A stretch of DNA of 64,000 nt from Nocardia acidivorans NBRC 108247 (GTDB lineage Bacteria > Actinomycetota > Actinomycetes > Mycobacteriales > Mycobacteriaceae). Within the stretch, counting starts at the first letter, position 1, and the number at the start of each line of letters is the position of its first letter. The stretch is taken from positions 1 to 64,000 of the forward strand of contig NZ_BDAW01000011.1 of the NCBI RefSeq assembly GCF_001625085.1, in the 5' to 3' direction. Both the position numbers and the translations under genes were made by a program. The notes below the pieces were generated by a model. The model was not told the origin of the DNA, did no database searches, and worked only from the letters and a program-made list of their open reading frames with translations. Below are positions 1 through 7,329 of the stretch, piece after piece.

Positions 1-282
1 GACCGCGGCCTGGGTCTCGCCCACCTCGACCGAAACACCCTGTCCCACACTGGCCGAGGCCCCGGGAATGCGGTCGCGGATGGCCCCGAACGCGCGCGCC
101 GCGCCGCCGCCCAGATCGTGGACCCCGCGCACATTGCGCGCGGCCAGGCCTGCGACCTTCTGCACCACGACATCGGCGATGCTGGTGGTGCCCTGCTCAC
201 TCTGCAATTCGCTCTTCGCCGCGGGCTTGCCGTTATCGGCGGGCGAATCGCTCTTGCTCTTATCGGTTGCGGTAGCGGTCAT
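1..282 (-). CDS. Asp23/Gls24 family envelope stress protein (C-terminus outside window)
   Basis: The first 94 codons of the last visible gene of a five-gene operon are seen; the rest lies beyond base 1. The start ATG has an AGGAGG ribosome-binding site about 8 bases upstream. After a Lys/Ser/Asp-rich hydrophilic leader the protein reads ADVVVQKVAGLAARNVRGV and then DLGGGAARAFGAIRDR, the typical opening of the Asp23 (alkaline shock) fold. In Firmicutes such proteins sit at the membrane and help against envelope stress. In actinobacteria they are poorly studied and often lie beside ECF sigma factors, as here. The function is inferred from the family only. Confidence 0.85.
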   Translation of the reverse strand, partial: MTATATDKSKSDSPADNGKPAAKSELQSEQGTTSIADVVVQKVAGLAARNVRGVHDLGGGAARAFGAIRDRIPGASASVGQGVSVEVGETQAAV

Positions 283-298
283 CTCTGCCTCCTGATAC

Positions 299-595
299 TC
301 AATCGGTTTCGAATGCGGACGCGGCGAGCCGGGTGACCACCATGCGCAGGGTCGCACCGGCCCACGGCGTATCCGCCAGCAGTGGTTCGACGGCTTCGGT
401 CAGCCGCCCGAGGAGCGTTTTCAGTGGTAAAGCCGTTGCGACAACCCGGATTTCGACAATCCCGGTGCCGAGTTCGATGGCGGTGGAGCGGCCGGGCCAG
501 CGCACGCCCTCGGCGACCGAGGACTCCAATTCGAGGCCCGGTACGGCCGAGACCGCTCCGGCGATCTTGTCGATCAGCTCGCCCGGCGCCTTCAT
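299..595 (-). CDS. Small Asp23-like hypothetical protein
   Basis: A 98-residue protein, MKAPGELIDKIAG..., with no signal peptide or membrane segment. Its start overlaps the stop of the preceding Asp23 gene by 4 bases (ATGA), which indicates translational coupling. The pattern of a beta strand (GIVEIRVVATALPL), a helix and a second beta strand (ATLRMVVTRLAASAF) resembles the core of Asp23 domains in the same operon, but it is shorter and more divergent. I regard it as a degenerate or specialised member of the set. No catalytic motif is visible and the function is unknown. Confidence 0.75.
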   Translation of the reverse strand: MKAPGELIDKIAGAVSAVPGLELESSVAEGVRWPGRSTAIELGTGIVEIRVVATALPLKTLLGRLTEAVEPLLADTPWAGATLRMVVTRLAASAFETD

Positions 596-960
596 CGCGC
601 CTCCGGTTCGATATCGACAATGGTCACCGACACCTCGTCGACGCGCACGCCGGTCTGTTCGCGGACCTTACGCACGACCGCGTGCTGCACCGCGGTCCCG
701 ATGGTTCCCGCATGACGTTCGGCGCCGATGGCGATCTCCAATTCGATTGCGAGGGAACCGCTGTCGCGTTGCATGCGCACGCCCTTGGTGGAGGCGATCT
801 CGTAGCCGGCCCACAGTTGCCTGCCCGCCCGGGTGAGCGCGGTGACCAGTCCGCGCAGGCCGTGTTCCACCCGCACCACCCCGGGCACGGACCCCGCGGC
901 ATGCGCGGCGACACCGGCCACTACCTGATCGGCGACGATCAGTTCGGCGCGGGCGCTCAT
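592..960 (-). CDS. Asp23/Gls24 family envelope stress protein
   Basis: A 122-residue protein that is essentially one Asp23 domain: VADQVVAGVAAHAAGSVPGV at the N-terminus, a central strand LAIELEIAIG, and the C-terminal VRVDEVSVTIVDIEPEAR that is typical of the family. Its start overlaps the end of the anti-sigma/Asp23 gene by 4 bases and its end overlaps the next gene by 4 bases, so it is translated as part of a tightly coupled unit. It has no export signal. A role in envelope stress or cell-surface homeostasis is inferred from the family and from the co-encoded sigma factor. Confidence 0.88.
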   Translation of the reverse strand: MSARAELIVADQVVAGVAAHAAGSVPGVVRVEHGLRGLVTALTRAGRQLWAGYEIASTKGVRMQRDSGSLAIELEIAIGAERHAGTIGTAVQHAVVRKVREQTGVRVDEVSVTIVDIEPEAR

Positions 961-1547
961 CGACCGCCCTCCTGGTAGACGTCCACGATCGCGATATCGA
1001 GCCGACCGACCACCAGTCCCGTGCGCGCGGACGCGGCGGCGGTCACGGCCTCGCGGACCTTGGGCACCAGCCCGTGCACGCCATCGCCATTGACCTCGAC
1101 CGCGATGGTCATCGAGATGTGCACGACGGTCTCACCATCGGGCCCGGTGCCGACCGCCTGCATCCGGCAGCGTCGCGCCCGCACCCCGGGCACACTGTCC
1201 GCCGCGTAGCGCAGCACCACCGCCACGGCCTGTTCGCTCACCGCGACCGTGCCCGCGTGCGGGGTCGGCAGACCCAATGCCTGACCGCGCCGCAACTCCG
1301 AGCGAACCGCGGACATGATGCGCTCCACCAAATCCGAGGGTGGCGGATCGGGTTGGTCGATCAACTCCCGGGTCGCGGTGCGCAGCCCCAGCAGGCTCTC
1401 GCGTGCGGTCCGGCAGTGGATGCAGCTCGCCTCGTGCGCATCGCCGCCACCGTTCCGCACGGTATCCAGGCGATCCCACACGCTGTCCAGGCCACGACCG
1501 CAGGGCAGCACGTATTCCTGCTCGGTGTCGGTATCGATTACCGCCAT
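957..1547 (-). CDS. Fusion of a zinc-type anti-sigma domain and an Asp23 domain
   Basis: A 196-residue protein with two parts. Residues about 1-90 resemble a zinc-associated anti-sigma domain, with the motif HEASCIHC (H-x3-C-x2-C) near residue 40 followed by helices. Residues about 95-196 form an Asp23 domain (VSEQAVAVVLRYAADSVPGV at its start, VVGRLDIAIVDVYQEGGR at its end). The start has a GGAGG site about 10 bases upstream, and the gene overlaps the ECF sigma gene by 10 bases. Sigma plus adjacent ZAS protein is the standard regulator pair, so this is the likely anti-sigma factor. There is no transmembrane segment, so the Asp23 part may be the sensor or tether. Confidence 0.82.
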   Translation of the reverse strand: MAVIDTDTEQEYVLPCGRGLDSVWDRLDTVRNGGGDAHEASCIHCRTARESLLGLRTATRELIDQPDPPPSDLVERIMSAVRSELRRGQALGLPTPHAGTVAVSEQAVAVVLRYAADSVPGVRARRCRMQAVGTGPDGETVVHISMTIAVEVNGDGVHGLVPKVREAVTAAASARTGLVVGRLDIAIVDVYQEGGR

Positions 1548-2104
1548 GGCTTCATCACCTCCGCCAATTGGGCGCGGGCCCGCGCGATCCGCCCGCGTAC
1601 CGCGGTGGCGTTCGCGCCGACGATCTCGCCGATCTCCTCATAGCTGCGCCCGTGCACCTCGCGCAGCAGCCAGCACGCCCGCTGTTCGGGGGTGAGTTCG
1701 CGCAGTGCCACGGTCAACGCCGCCAATTGGCCGTTGATCTGCACCGCGTGTTCGGGCCGGGTTTCGGTGCGCGGCGATTCGGTGGCATCGGGATCGATAT
1801 CGGCCGGGCGTTGCCGCGAGCGCAGCAGATTCAGGCAGCGATTGGTGGTCATGCGGTAGAGCCAGCCGGCGAAGGCGGCGTCATCCTGCAATTGGCCGAT
1901 GCGACGCCACGCGGTCAGGAACACCTCCTGCACGATGTCCTGCGCCTCGGCCCGGTCGTCCAGCATGCGCGCGGCCAGCCGGAACATCTGCCCCTCGTAG
2001 CGCAGCACCAGCTGTTCGAAGGCGCGAATATCGCCGTCACGCACTCGCGCGGCCAGGGTGGCGTCGTCGGGCGTGATCGTGACTGCCGCCTCGGGCATGG
2101 GCAC
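1538..2104 (-). CDS. ECF RNA polymerase sigma factor
   Basis: A 188-residue group 4 sigma factor. Region 2 is seen as FEQLVLRYEGQMFRLAARML, then AQDIVQEVFLTAW and FAGWLYRMTTNRCLNLLRS (residues about 30-95). Region 4 is the helix-turn-helix around LTPEQRACWLLREVHGRSY and EEIGEIVGANATAVRGRIAR (about 130-175). There is no C-terminal extension. The start may be GTG at 2104 or ATG at 2098; the ATG has better spacing (about 10 bases) from GGAGG. It is the first gene of the operon with the anti-sigma/Asp23 fusion, so it probably directs transcription of its own operon and an envelope-stress regulon. Confidence 0.93.
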   Translation of the reverse strand: MPMPEAAVTITPDDATLAARVRDGDIRAFEQLVLRYEGQMFRLAARMLDDRAEAQDIVQEVFLTAWRRIGQLQDDAAFAGWLYRMTTNRCLNLLRSRQRPADIDPDATESPRTETRPEHAVQINGQLAALTVALRELTPEQRACWLLREVHGRSYEEIGEIVGANATAVRGRIARARAQLAEVMKPWR

Positions 2105-2160
2105 AGCACCTCCTCATCGCTTCGAAGAGATGGACACCGGCGGTCGGAGATCCTCACGAA

Positions 2161-2193
2161 GCAGTATGAGTGATGGTTGTCTCAAAGGTTGCC
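2161..2193 (-). promoter_or_regulatory. Possible autoregulated ECF-type promoter
   Basis: Read on the minus strand, GGCAACCTTT (2193-2184) is followed after about 16 bases by CATACTGC (2168-2161), 57 bases upstream of the sigma gene. A -35 with an AAC core and a short -10 is typical of ECF-dependent promoters that control their own gene. The assignment is by resemblance only. Confidence 0.4.
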
Positions 2194-2249
2194 GCGTGAC
2201 GAATCGCCGAGCCGGAGTGTCCTTCCGTATGCGGGAGGTGTGCCCGGTG

Positions 2250-2918
2250 TCAGCCGAGTGCGTACACGTATCGACTAGTCGGTACCAGATCGAGATCCAA
2301 GTGCGCGCCGAAGCGGACGACGCTCTCCATCATGAGGGTGACCCGGCGTTGCAGTTCGGCATCGTCATCGCCCGCGCCGTAAAAGGCATGTGCGCTGGTC
2401 ATGGCCGCCATGGGGAAGAGCTCCTCGACGAGCGCGTCGACGCGGCGACCCTCGGTGATCGCCTCCAGCACGGTGTTCTGCACGTAACCGAAGGTGTCCT
2501 GGGTGTCGATGGCGATCGGGGTGTGCAGATCGTGCCAGCGGTGCAACCACTCCTCGCGGGTCAGATCGGCCGGAATGCGCAGTAGCGCGAAATTCGCCAG
2601 CGCATCGGTGCGGACGCCGTTCCGCACCTTGGGCGGAACGATCGGGGTGCGCTCGTCGACAATCCAGCCGTTCACCTCATCGGCCACCGAACCCAGGGCC
2701 GCGGTGACCGATTCATGGCCGCCGCCGGTGCGCACGCTGACGATGGCGTCGATGGGCTGTTCATAGGTGGTGTGCCGGACCTGTGCGGGTGCCACCTCGG
2801 CATCGCGCACGTTCACCTGGAACTCGGTCGCCCCGACATCGGCCAGCCGATGCCGTAGTTCGGCGGCGTGCAGCCGCTCGTCCAGTTCCGCGCCCCAGAG
2901 GGCGTACATCAGCTTCAT
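2250..2918 (-). CDS. EthD domain-containing protein
   Basis: A 222-residue soluble protein with a ferredoxin-like dimeric barrel signature. The second half contains LTREEWLHRWHDLHTPIAID and then FGYVQNTVL, the conserved EthD pattern with a His near the strand-helix junction. EthD proteins accompany ring-hydroxylating and ether-degrading P450 systems or act as small dimeric barrels of unknown catalytic role. The length suggests two such repeats, the first of them divergent. No oxygenase partner is adjacent, so the substrate cannot be inferred. The gene stands alone, divergent from the small-peptide unit. Confidence 0.72.
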   Translation of the reverse strand: MKLMYALWGAELDERLHAAELRHRLADVGATEFQVNVRDAEVAPAQVRHTTYEQPIDAIVSVRTGGGHESVTAALGSVADEVNGWIVDERTPIVPPKVRNGVRTDALANFALLRIPADLTREEWLHRWHDLHTPIAIDTQDTFGYVQNTVLEAITEGRRVDALVEELFPMAAMTSAHAFYGAGDDDAELQRRVTLMMESVVRFGAHLDLDLVPTSRYVYALG

Positions 2919-3042
2919 GCCGGGAGTCCTTCACCTATCGCCGTTGACCGGCTCACCGTAGCCAACGGGCGCCGTAACGGCCGGGCGTTTCGGCACACCC
3001 GTCCCATCCAGCGGACCGGAATGGCTTCCGAGCCGATTCCCG

Positions 3043-3064
3043 GGATGTGATGCCGTTCACATCC
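3043..3064. promoter_or_regulatory. CRP-like binding site
   Basis: GGATGTGA-tgccgt-TCACATCC is a perfect inverted repeat with 8-base arms and a 6-base spacer. It contains TGTGA-N6-TCACA, the consensus of CRP/FNR regulators, including the actinobacterial cAMP receptor protein. Its centre (about 3053.5) lies about 42 bases before the start point predicted from the -10 at 3084-3089, the classic class II activator position. Confidence 0.7.
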
Positions 3065-3083
3065 GGCCGGTCGAACACCTATT

Positions 3084-3089
3084 TATATT
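3084..3089 (+). promoter_or_regulatory. Predicted -10 box of the small-peptide promoter
   Basis: TATATT lies in an AT-rich patch that stands out from the GC-rich surroundings. The place of the -35 is taken by sequence next to the CRP-like box, as expected for an activator-dependent promoter. The predicted start point is near 3096, leaving a leader of about 80 bases before the ATG at 3178. Confidence 0.5.
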
Positions 3090-3177
3090 CTTCGGCGCAA
3101 TTCGTGAAACACATCCGGGTTGGCAACGGATTAACCGAGTATCCGCACTCCGCGGAAAGATCGAAAGGAAAGAAATC

Positions 3178-3264
3178 ATGTTGCTCGCACTCATCGGCGC
3201 ATTCGGCGTCAGCGCTGCTCTTGCTGTAGCCGGATTCCTCGCTGGACTGGGCGTAATCATCTGA
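3178..3264 (+). CDS. 28-residue hydrophobic membrane peptide
   Basis: ATG at 3178 is preceded by AAAGGAAAG with good spacing and opens a 28-codon frame ending in TGA. The peptide begins MLLALIGAFGVSAALA and ends FLAGLGVII. It is made only of hydrophobic and small residues, has no charged side chain, and contains several small-xxx-small spacings typical of packed transmembrane helices. It has its own promoter (CRP-like box and -10) and a strong hairpin downstream, and no other gene in its transcript. I do not recognise the family. It could be a small membrane regulator, a toxin-like peptide, or an incidental frame in a small RNA of about 265 bases; the ribosome-binding site favours translation. 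Confidence 0.6.
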   Translation: MLLALIGAFGVSAALAVAGFLAGLGVII

Positions 3265-3316
3265 TCCAGCACGCGCACCGGGTGCGGAGAAACATTCTCT
3301 CCCGCCCCACAGAGCT

Positions 3317-3360
3317 CGAACGCCACCCCCGGTAACGACAGTTATCCGAGGTGGCGTTCG
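3317..3360. terminator. Bidirectional terminator hairpin
   Basis: CGAACGCCACC (3317-3327) and GGTGGCGTTCG (3350-3360) are perfect 11-base arms. The loop can pair further (CGG-TAAC against GTTA-CCG with one bulge). It lies between the small-peptide gene (plus) and the converging NUDIX gene (minus), so it can serve both. There is no long T run, as is common in high-GC actinobacteria. Confidence 0.75.
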
Positions 3361-3376
3361 GCGTTTGTGCGAATTG

Positions 3377-4420
3377 TCAGCGAATGGAACGGACTTCCGG
3401 ATCGGCATCGCCGTCCGCGGCCGCAATCGCCTCGCTGAGCAGCTGATCCAGGTGGTAGGGGTACACCGTCTCCCCCGCCCGGTCGAGGGCCGCGATATCG
3501 GCCGGGGTACACCATTTATTGCCGGTGATGGACCGCCGCTCGATGAAATCGAGTTTGGCAGGATTGGGTTCGAAGTTCTTTGCACGCAGCGCGAAGAACA
3601 ATTCCTCCGAGCGAATCAGCTCACCATTGAACGGGAACACCGCCACCCGCCGCCACAGCGGACCGCGCAGTGCGGAAGAGTCTGCGGGATAGCCGGTTTC
3701 TTCATAGAGTTCACGGATCGCGGCTTCGCGCAATGATTCCCCGGGATCGACCCCGCCACCAATGGTGAACCAGAATTCGACGTCCGGTACTTTCGGATCA
3801 CGACCGCGCAGCAGCAGTACGCGATTCTCCTCATCGAGCAACACAATTCGCGCCGAGGTGCGCACGGTATCGACTTCGAGTCCGGTGGAGGCCGCGGCCG
3901 TCACCCGTTCGGCGATCTCGAAGTAGGTGGGCAGCGGTGCGGTGCCGCCCAGGTGCAGAATGCGGACCGGGCGACGGGTGCGCAGGGCCAGGGTGTCACG
4001 CACCGCGTCATTGTGGAAGCGGCGGGCAATGAGCACGCGCGCCTCGGCATCGGCCAGTTCGGCCACCAACTGCGGTGGCAGCCGATCGATAGCGATGGCG
4101 GAAAGCGCGGCGGCCAGCCGGTTTTCGATTGTTTCGCGATCCTGCCAGTCGGCCCGTTCGGCTCGGTCGGCCAGGACCGCCAGTCGGCGCGCCTGGTCGA
4201 TCTGTTCGGTGCCGATATCGACCCCGAGCACGGTGGCGATGGATCGCGCGACCACCGCGCGCCGTGCCAGCGCGGCGTCGAGTGCTTGCCGGGCCTGATC
4301 GCTGCGCACGTGCAGGCGGTCCAGGCGATTGGCGGTGGTGTACGCCCAGACGCCAATGGTGATGACAATGGCCGCGATTAAGGTCAGGACCAGAATCGTG
4401 GTGGCGGAGAAAGTGATCAT
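3377..4420 (-). CDS. Membrane-anchored NUDIX hydrolase (Rv2609c-like)
   Basis: A 347-residue protein with one N-terminal transmembrane segment (about residues 5-27, TILVLTLIAAIVITIGVWAY), a helical LemA-like region (about 30-150) and a C-terminal NUDIX domain. The Nudix box is visible at about residues 217-240 with GGVDPGESLREAA and RELYEETGY, including the REx2EE core. ATG 4420 was chosen because it overlaps the pimA stop (ATGA); an upstream in-frame extension lies inside pimA. The position after pimA matches the mycobacterial order. The substrate is unknown; location at the membrane next to PIM synthesis suggests a nucleotide-diphosphate compound of that pathway, which is inference. Confidence 0.88.
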   Translation of the reverse strand: MITFSATTILVLTLIAAIVITIGVWAYTTANRLDRLHVRSDQARQALDAALARRAVVARSIATVLGVDIGTEQIDQARRLAVLADRAERADWQDRETIENRLAAALSAIAIDRLPPQLVAELADAEARVLIARRFHNDAVRDTLALRTRRPVRILHLGGTAPLPTYFEIAERVTAAASTGLEVDTVRTSARIVLLDEENRVLLLRGRDPKVPDVEFWFTIGGGVDPGESLREAAIRELYEETGYPADSSALRGPLWRRVAVFPFNGELIRSEELFFALRAKNFEPNPAKLDFIERRSITGNKWCTPADIAALDRAGETVYPYHLDQLLSEAIAAADGDADPEVRSIR

Positions 4421-5541
4421 CCAGCGGTCCGCACGCGCATATCGCCGACGGTGACGGTTTCGTAGACGCGCAGGATCTGCTCCGCCACGACCGGCCAATC
4501 ATATTCGCCGACAACCTGATTCGCGGTACGGATGAGCTCGTCACGGCGGCCGGAATCGGTCAGCACGGTATCGAGCGCCTGCGCCAGCAGATCCGCGTCG
4601 CCGACCGGGACCAGCATGCCCGCGGTGCCGTCGCGCAGCACGCGGCGGAAGGCGTCGAGATCGCTGGCGACCACGGCGGTTCCGGCGGCCATGGCCTCGA
4701 CCAGCACGATGCCGAAGCTCTCGCCGCCGAGGTTGGGGGCGCAGTAGACATCGGCGCTGCGCATGGCCGACGCCTTCTCCTGATCCGAGACCTGTCCGAG
4801 AAAGCGCAGGTGCGAGGCATTCTCACCGGCTTCGCGGCGCAGTCGCTCCTCATCGCCGCGCCCGACGATCAGCACCTGGACATCCGGATGGCGGCGCACC
4901 AGTTCGGGCAACGCGCCGAGCAGTACCTCCATCCCCTTGCGCGGTTCGTCATAGCGGCCCAGGAACAGCACGGTGCCGCCCACGCGCGGATAGCCCTCCA
5001 GCAGTGGGGCGTGCGCGAAGGCGGGAACATCGACGCCATTGGGGATTTCGACCGCGTCCCCGCCCAGCGCCTCGACCTGCCAGCGCCGAGCCAGCTCCGA
5101 GACCGCGATCCGGCCGCTGATCTTCTCGTGGTACGGCCGCAGTACGCCCTGAAAAGTACTGAGCACCAATGATTTCGTAGTCGAGGTGTGGAAGGTCGCC
5201 ACGATCGGGCCCTCGGCGATCTTCAGCGCCAGCATGGACAGGCTGGGCGCATTCGGCTCATGAATATGCAGCACATCGAAGTCGTTCTCGGCGATCCAGC
5301 GGCGAATCCGCGTATAGGCGGTGGGGCCGAAGGACAGTCGCGCCACCGAACCGTTGTACGGAATCGCGACCGCGCGACCGGCCGAGACCACATAGTCGGG
5401 CAGCGGGGTGTCATCGGCGGCGGGGGCGAGCACGCTCACCTTGTGCCCGCGCTCGATGAGCACCTGTGCGAGTTCGACGACATGCGCCTGCACCCCGCCC
5501 GGAACGTCGAACGAATACGGGCAGACCATGCCGATTCTCAT
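4417..5541 (-). CDS. pimA: GDP-mannose:phosphatidylinositol alpha-mannosyltransferase PimA
   Basis: A 374-residue GT4 (GT-B fold) glycosyltransferase that adds the first mannose to phosphatidylinositol on the inner face of the plasma membrane, the entry step to PIMs, lipomannan and lipoarabinomannan. It begins MRIGMVCPYSFDVPGGVQ, the typical N-terminal loop, and carries GRYDEPRKGMEVLL and the EX7E motif in ESFGIVLVEAMAAG (about residue 273). Length matches the family. It overlaps patA by 4 bases at its start and the NUDIX gene at its end. The gene order pgsA-patA-pimA is diagnostic of PIM-producing Mycobacteriales. Confidence 0.96.
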   Translation of the reverse strand: MRIGMVCPYSFDVPGGVQAHVVELAQVLIERGHKVSVLAPAADDTPLPDYVVSAGRAVAIPYNGSVARLSFGPTAYTRIRRWIAENDFDVLHIHEPNAPSLSMLALKIAEGPIVATFHTSTTKSLVLSTFQGVLRPYHEKISGRIAVSELARRWQVEALGGDAVEIPNGVDVPAFAHAPLLEGYPRVGGTVLFLGRYDEPRKGMEVLLGALPELVRRHPDVQVLIVGRGDEERLRREAGENASHLRFLGQVSDQEKASAMRSADVYCAPNLGGESFGIVLVEAMAAGTAVVASDLDAFRRVLRDGTAGMLVPVGDADLLAQALDTVLTDSGRRDELIRTANQVVGEYDWPVVAEQILRVYETVTVGDMRVRTAG

Positions 5542-6557
5542 AGCGCGCCGTCTCCCCTGTGCCCATTGGCTCTGGTCTCCGCGCCGGGCTGCTGCTGATT
5601 CCCCATGCTGTGCTGTACCGCGGCGATGCGATCGAGTCGCGACTGCGACAAATCACTCTCCCACAGCGGCTGCAGCATGTGCCAGTCGGCCGGATGTTCG
5701 GCGATATTGGCCGCGAATCGGTCCGCCAGCAATTGGGTTGCCGCGGCCGCACCACCCGAAACGTCGAGGGGGGCTTCGGTCTTGAAGCCCCAGCCCTCGC
5801 GGCCCTGTGCGTCGACGGTGTTCCAGCAGTGCACGGGGATGAGCGCGGCACCGGTCTCGATCGCCAATTTCGCCGCACCGGCGGGCATCCAGGTGCGCTC
5901 GCCGAAGAAGTCCACGGGCACACCCTTGCCAGTGAGGTCGCGCTCACCCATCAGACAGACCACGCGGTTCTGCCGCAGTCGCTCGGCGAGCTGCGGGAAT
6001 GGCGGCTGTTCACCGCCGGTGAGCGGGAAGACCTCGAAGCCCAGGCTCTGGCGATACGCCATGAAGCGTTCGAACAGCGATTCCGGTTGCAGCCGTTCGG
6101 CGACGGTGGCGAAAGTGCCGTGATTCTGCACCAGCCACACCCCGGCCATATCCCAGTTGCCCGAATGCGGCAGAACCGCGACGGCACCCCGGCCGGCGGC
6201 CAGCGCGGCCTCGAGATGTTCGACCTCGTTGACGAACAGACGGCCCGAGCGCACCATCTCCGCGTGGTCCATACCGGGCAGCCGGAACGCCTCGCGCCAA
6301 TAGCGCGCGTAGGAGCGCAAACTCGCCCGCACCAGATCGTCGGGCACCCGGTCCGGCGTGGTGCCGATCACCCGGGCGAGGTTGCGCCGCAATTGATTCG
6401 GCTTCCCGGCCCGCGCCTGCTTGTTCATCTTGCGGGCGGCGGCATCGGCTCCGGCGTCGAATGCCCTGCGCGCCATGCCTTCCGGGAGTCCGCGCACCAA
6501 TGCCCAACCGGCCGCGTACGCCTTATCGGTCATCGCGGACGTGAAATCGGTGCTCAC
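5538..6557 (-). CDS. patA: Phosphatidylinositol mannoside acyltransferase PatA
   Basis: A 339-residue member of the lipid A biosynthesis (LpxL/HtrB-like) acyltransferase family. In mycobacteria PatA transfers palmitoyl to the 6-position of the mannose added by PimA. The catalytic HX4D motif is HSGNWD at about residue 130, and MGERDLTGKGVPVDFFG marks the second conserved block. GTG 6557 was chosen because it overlaps the pgsA stop (GTGA) and has GGAGG 10 bases upstream. The open frame upstream of this is pgsA sequence in the wrong phase. It overlaps pimA by 4 bases. Confidence 0.95.
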   Translation of the reverse strand: MSTDFTSAMTDKAYAAGWALVRGLPEGMARRAFDAGADAAARKMNKQARAGKPNQLRRNLARVIGTTPDRVPDDLVRASLRSYARYWREAFRLPGMDHAEMVRSGRLFVNEVEHLEAALAAGRGAVAVLPHSGNWDMAGVWLVQNHGTFATVAERLQPESLFERFMAYRQSLGFEVFPLTGGEQPPFPQLAERLRQNRVVCLMGERDLTGKGVPVDFFGERTWMPAGAAKLAIETGAALIPVHCWNTVDAQGREGWGFKTEAPLDVSGGAAAATQLLADRFAANIAEHPADWHMLQPLWESDLSQSRLDRIAAVQHSMGNQQQPGAETRANGHRGDGAL

Positions 6558-7225
6558 CGCTGAGGTTCCTCCGGTGTTTTCGCCACGGGGGCGATGATGT
6601 CGCGTGCGCCAGGCGAATTGCGCACGGCCAGCACACGCTGGAAAACGGTGACAATGCTCAGCACTGCCAGCACGTAGATGGCCACGTACACCGCGTAGCT
6701 GAGCCAGGTGATCTCGAAATATCCACCGATACCGGTGAATCCGGCCCCGACCAGGCCGATGACCAGCCGATCTGGGCGTTCGATAATGCCGCCGTCGGCC
6801 GAGAGCCCGCTGGCTTCGGCGCGCGCCTTGGCATAGGAGATGACCTGCGAGGTCACCAGTACCACCAGGGTCGCGGCGAACAGGATCTTGGAGTGCTCGT
6901 GGTAGACCGCCCACCACGCCAGACCGCCGAAGATCGCGCCGTCGGCCACCCGATCACAGGTGGCGTCGAGCACCGCGCCGTATTTGGTGCCGCCGCCGCG
7001 GGCGCGCGCCATCGCCCCGTCCAGCATGTCGAACATGACGAACAGCCAGATCACCATGGTTCCCCAGAACAGGTGCCCCGACGGGAACAGCGTCACCGCG
7101 GCCGCGATCGAGGCGGTGGTGCCGATGAGCGTCATCGCGTCCGGTGTGAGCCCGGTGCTCACCAGTGCTTTGCCCAGGGGCGCAGTCGCTTTGGCGAACG
7201 TCTCGCGACCGAAGAAGCTCAGCAC
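6554..7225 (-). CDS. pgsA: CDP-alcohol phosphatidyltransferase, phosphatidylinositol (phosphate) synthase
   Basis: A 223-residue integral membrane protein with about six hydrophobic segments. It carries the CDP-alcohol phosphatidyltransferase signature DG-x2-AR-x8-G-x3-D-x3-D, seen as DGAMARARGG...GAVLDATCDRVAD at about residues 70-95. It joins CDP-diacylglycerol to inositol phosphate to make the PI precursor used by PimA. GTG 7225 gives LSFFGRETFAKATAPLGKAL, which aligns with the known mycobacterial N-terminus. Its Shine-Dalgarno sequence is weak and distant, which fits coupling to the short frame that ends across this start. It overlaps patA by 4 bases. Confidence 0.93.
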   Translation of the reverse strand: MLSFFGRETFAKATAPLGKALVSTGLTPDAMTLIGTTASIAAAVTLFPSGHLFWGTMVIWLFVMFDMLDGAMARARGGGTKYGAVLDATCDRVADGAIFGGLAWWAVYHEHSKILFAATLVVLVTSQVISYAKARAEASGLSADGGIIERPDRLVIGLVGAGFTGIGGYFEITWLSYAVYVAIYVLAVLSIVTVFQRVLAVRNSPGARDIIAPVAKTPEEPQR

Positions 7226-7329
7226 GCTATTGGGATTCCTTCCGTGCCCTGCGGGACACCCGCACCCGGGCCCTGCGGGACACCCGCACCCGGTCGGCTT
7301 CGACGAGCCGCTGCGCGATCGTCGCTCAT
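7219..7329 (-). CDS. Possible 36-residue leader peptide overlapping the pgsA start
   Basis: ATG 7329 follows the HIT stop codon directly and has a strong GGAGG site inside the HIT 3' end. The frame runs 36 codons (MSDDRAAARRSRPGAGVPQG...) and its TGA (7221-7219) overlaps the pgsA GTG start. That geometry suits translational coupling of pgsA, whose own ribosome-binding site is poor. Part of the frame is a 24-base tandem duplication that repeats PGAGVPQG. It may not make a stable product; no homologue is known to me. Confidence 0.4.
   Translation of the reverse strand: MSDDRAAARRSRPGAGVPQGPGAGVPQGTEGIPIAC
7246..7293. repeat. 24-base perfect tandem duplication
   Basis: Two exact copies of a 24-base unit (7246-7269 and 7270-7293), each beginning GCCCTGCGGGACACC. 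They lie between HIT and pgsA and keep the reading frame of the 36-codon leader. Such a perfect duplication points to recent slippage. Confidence 0.95.
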
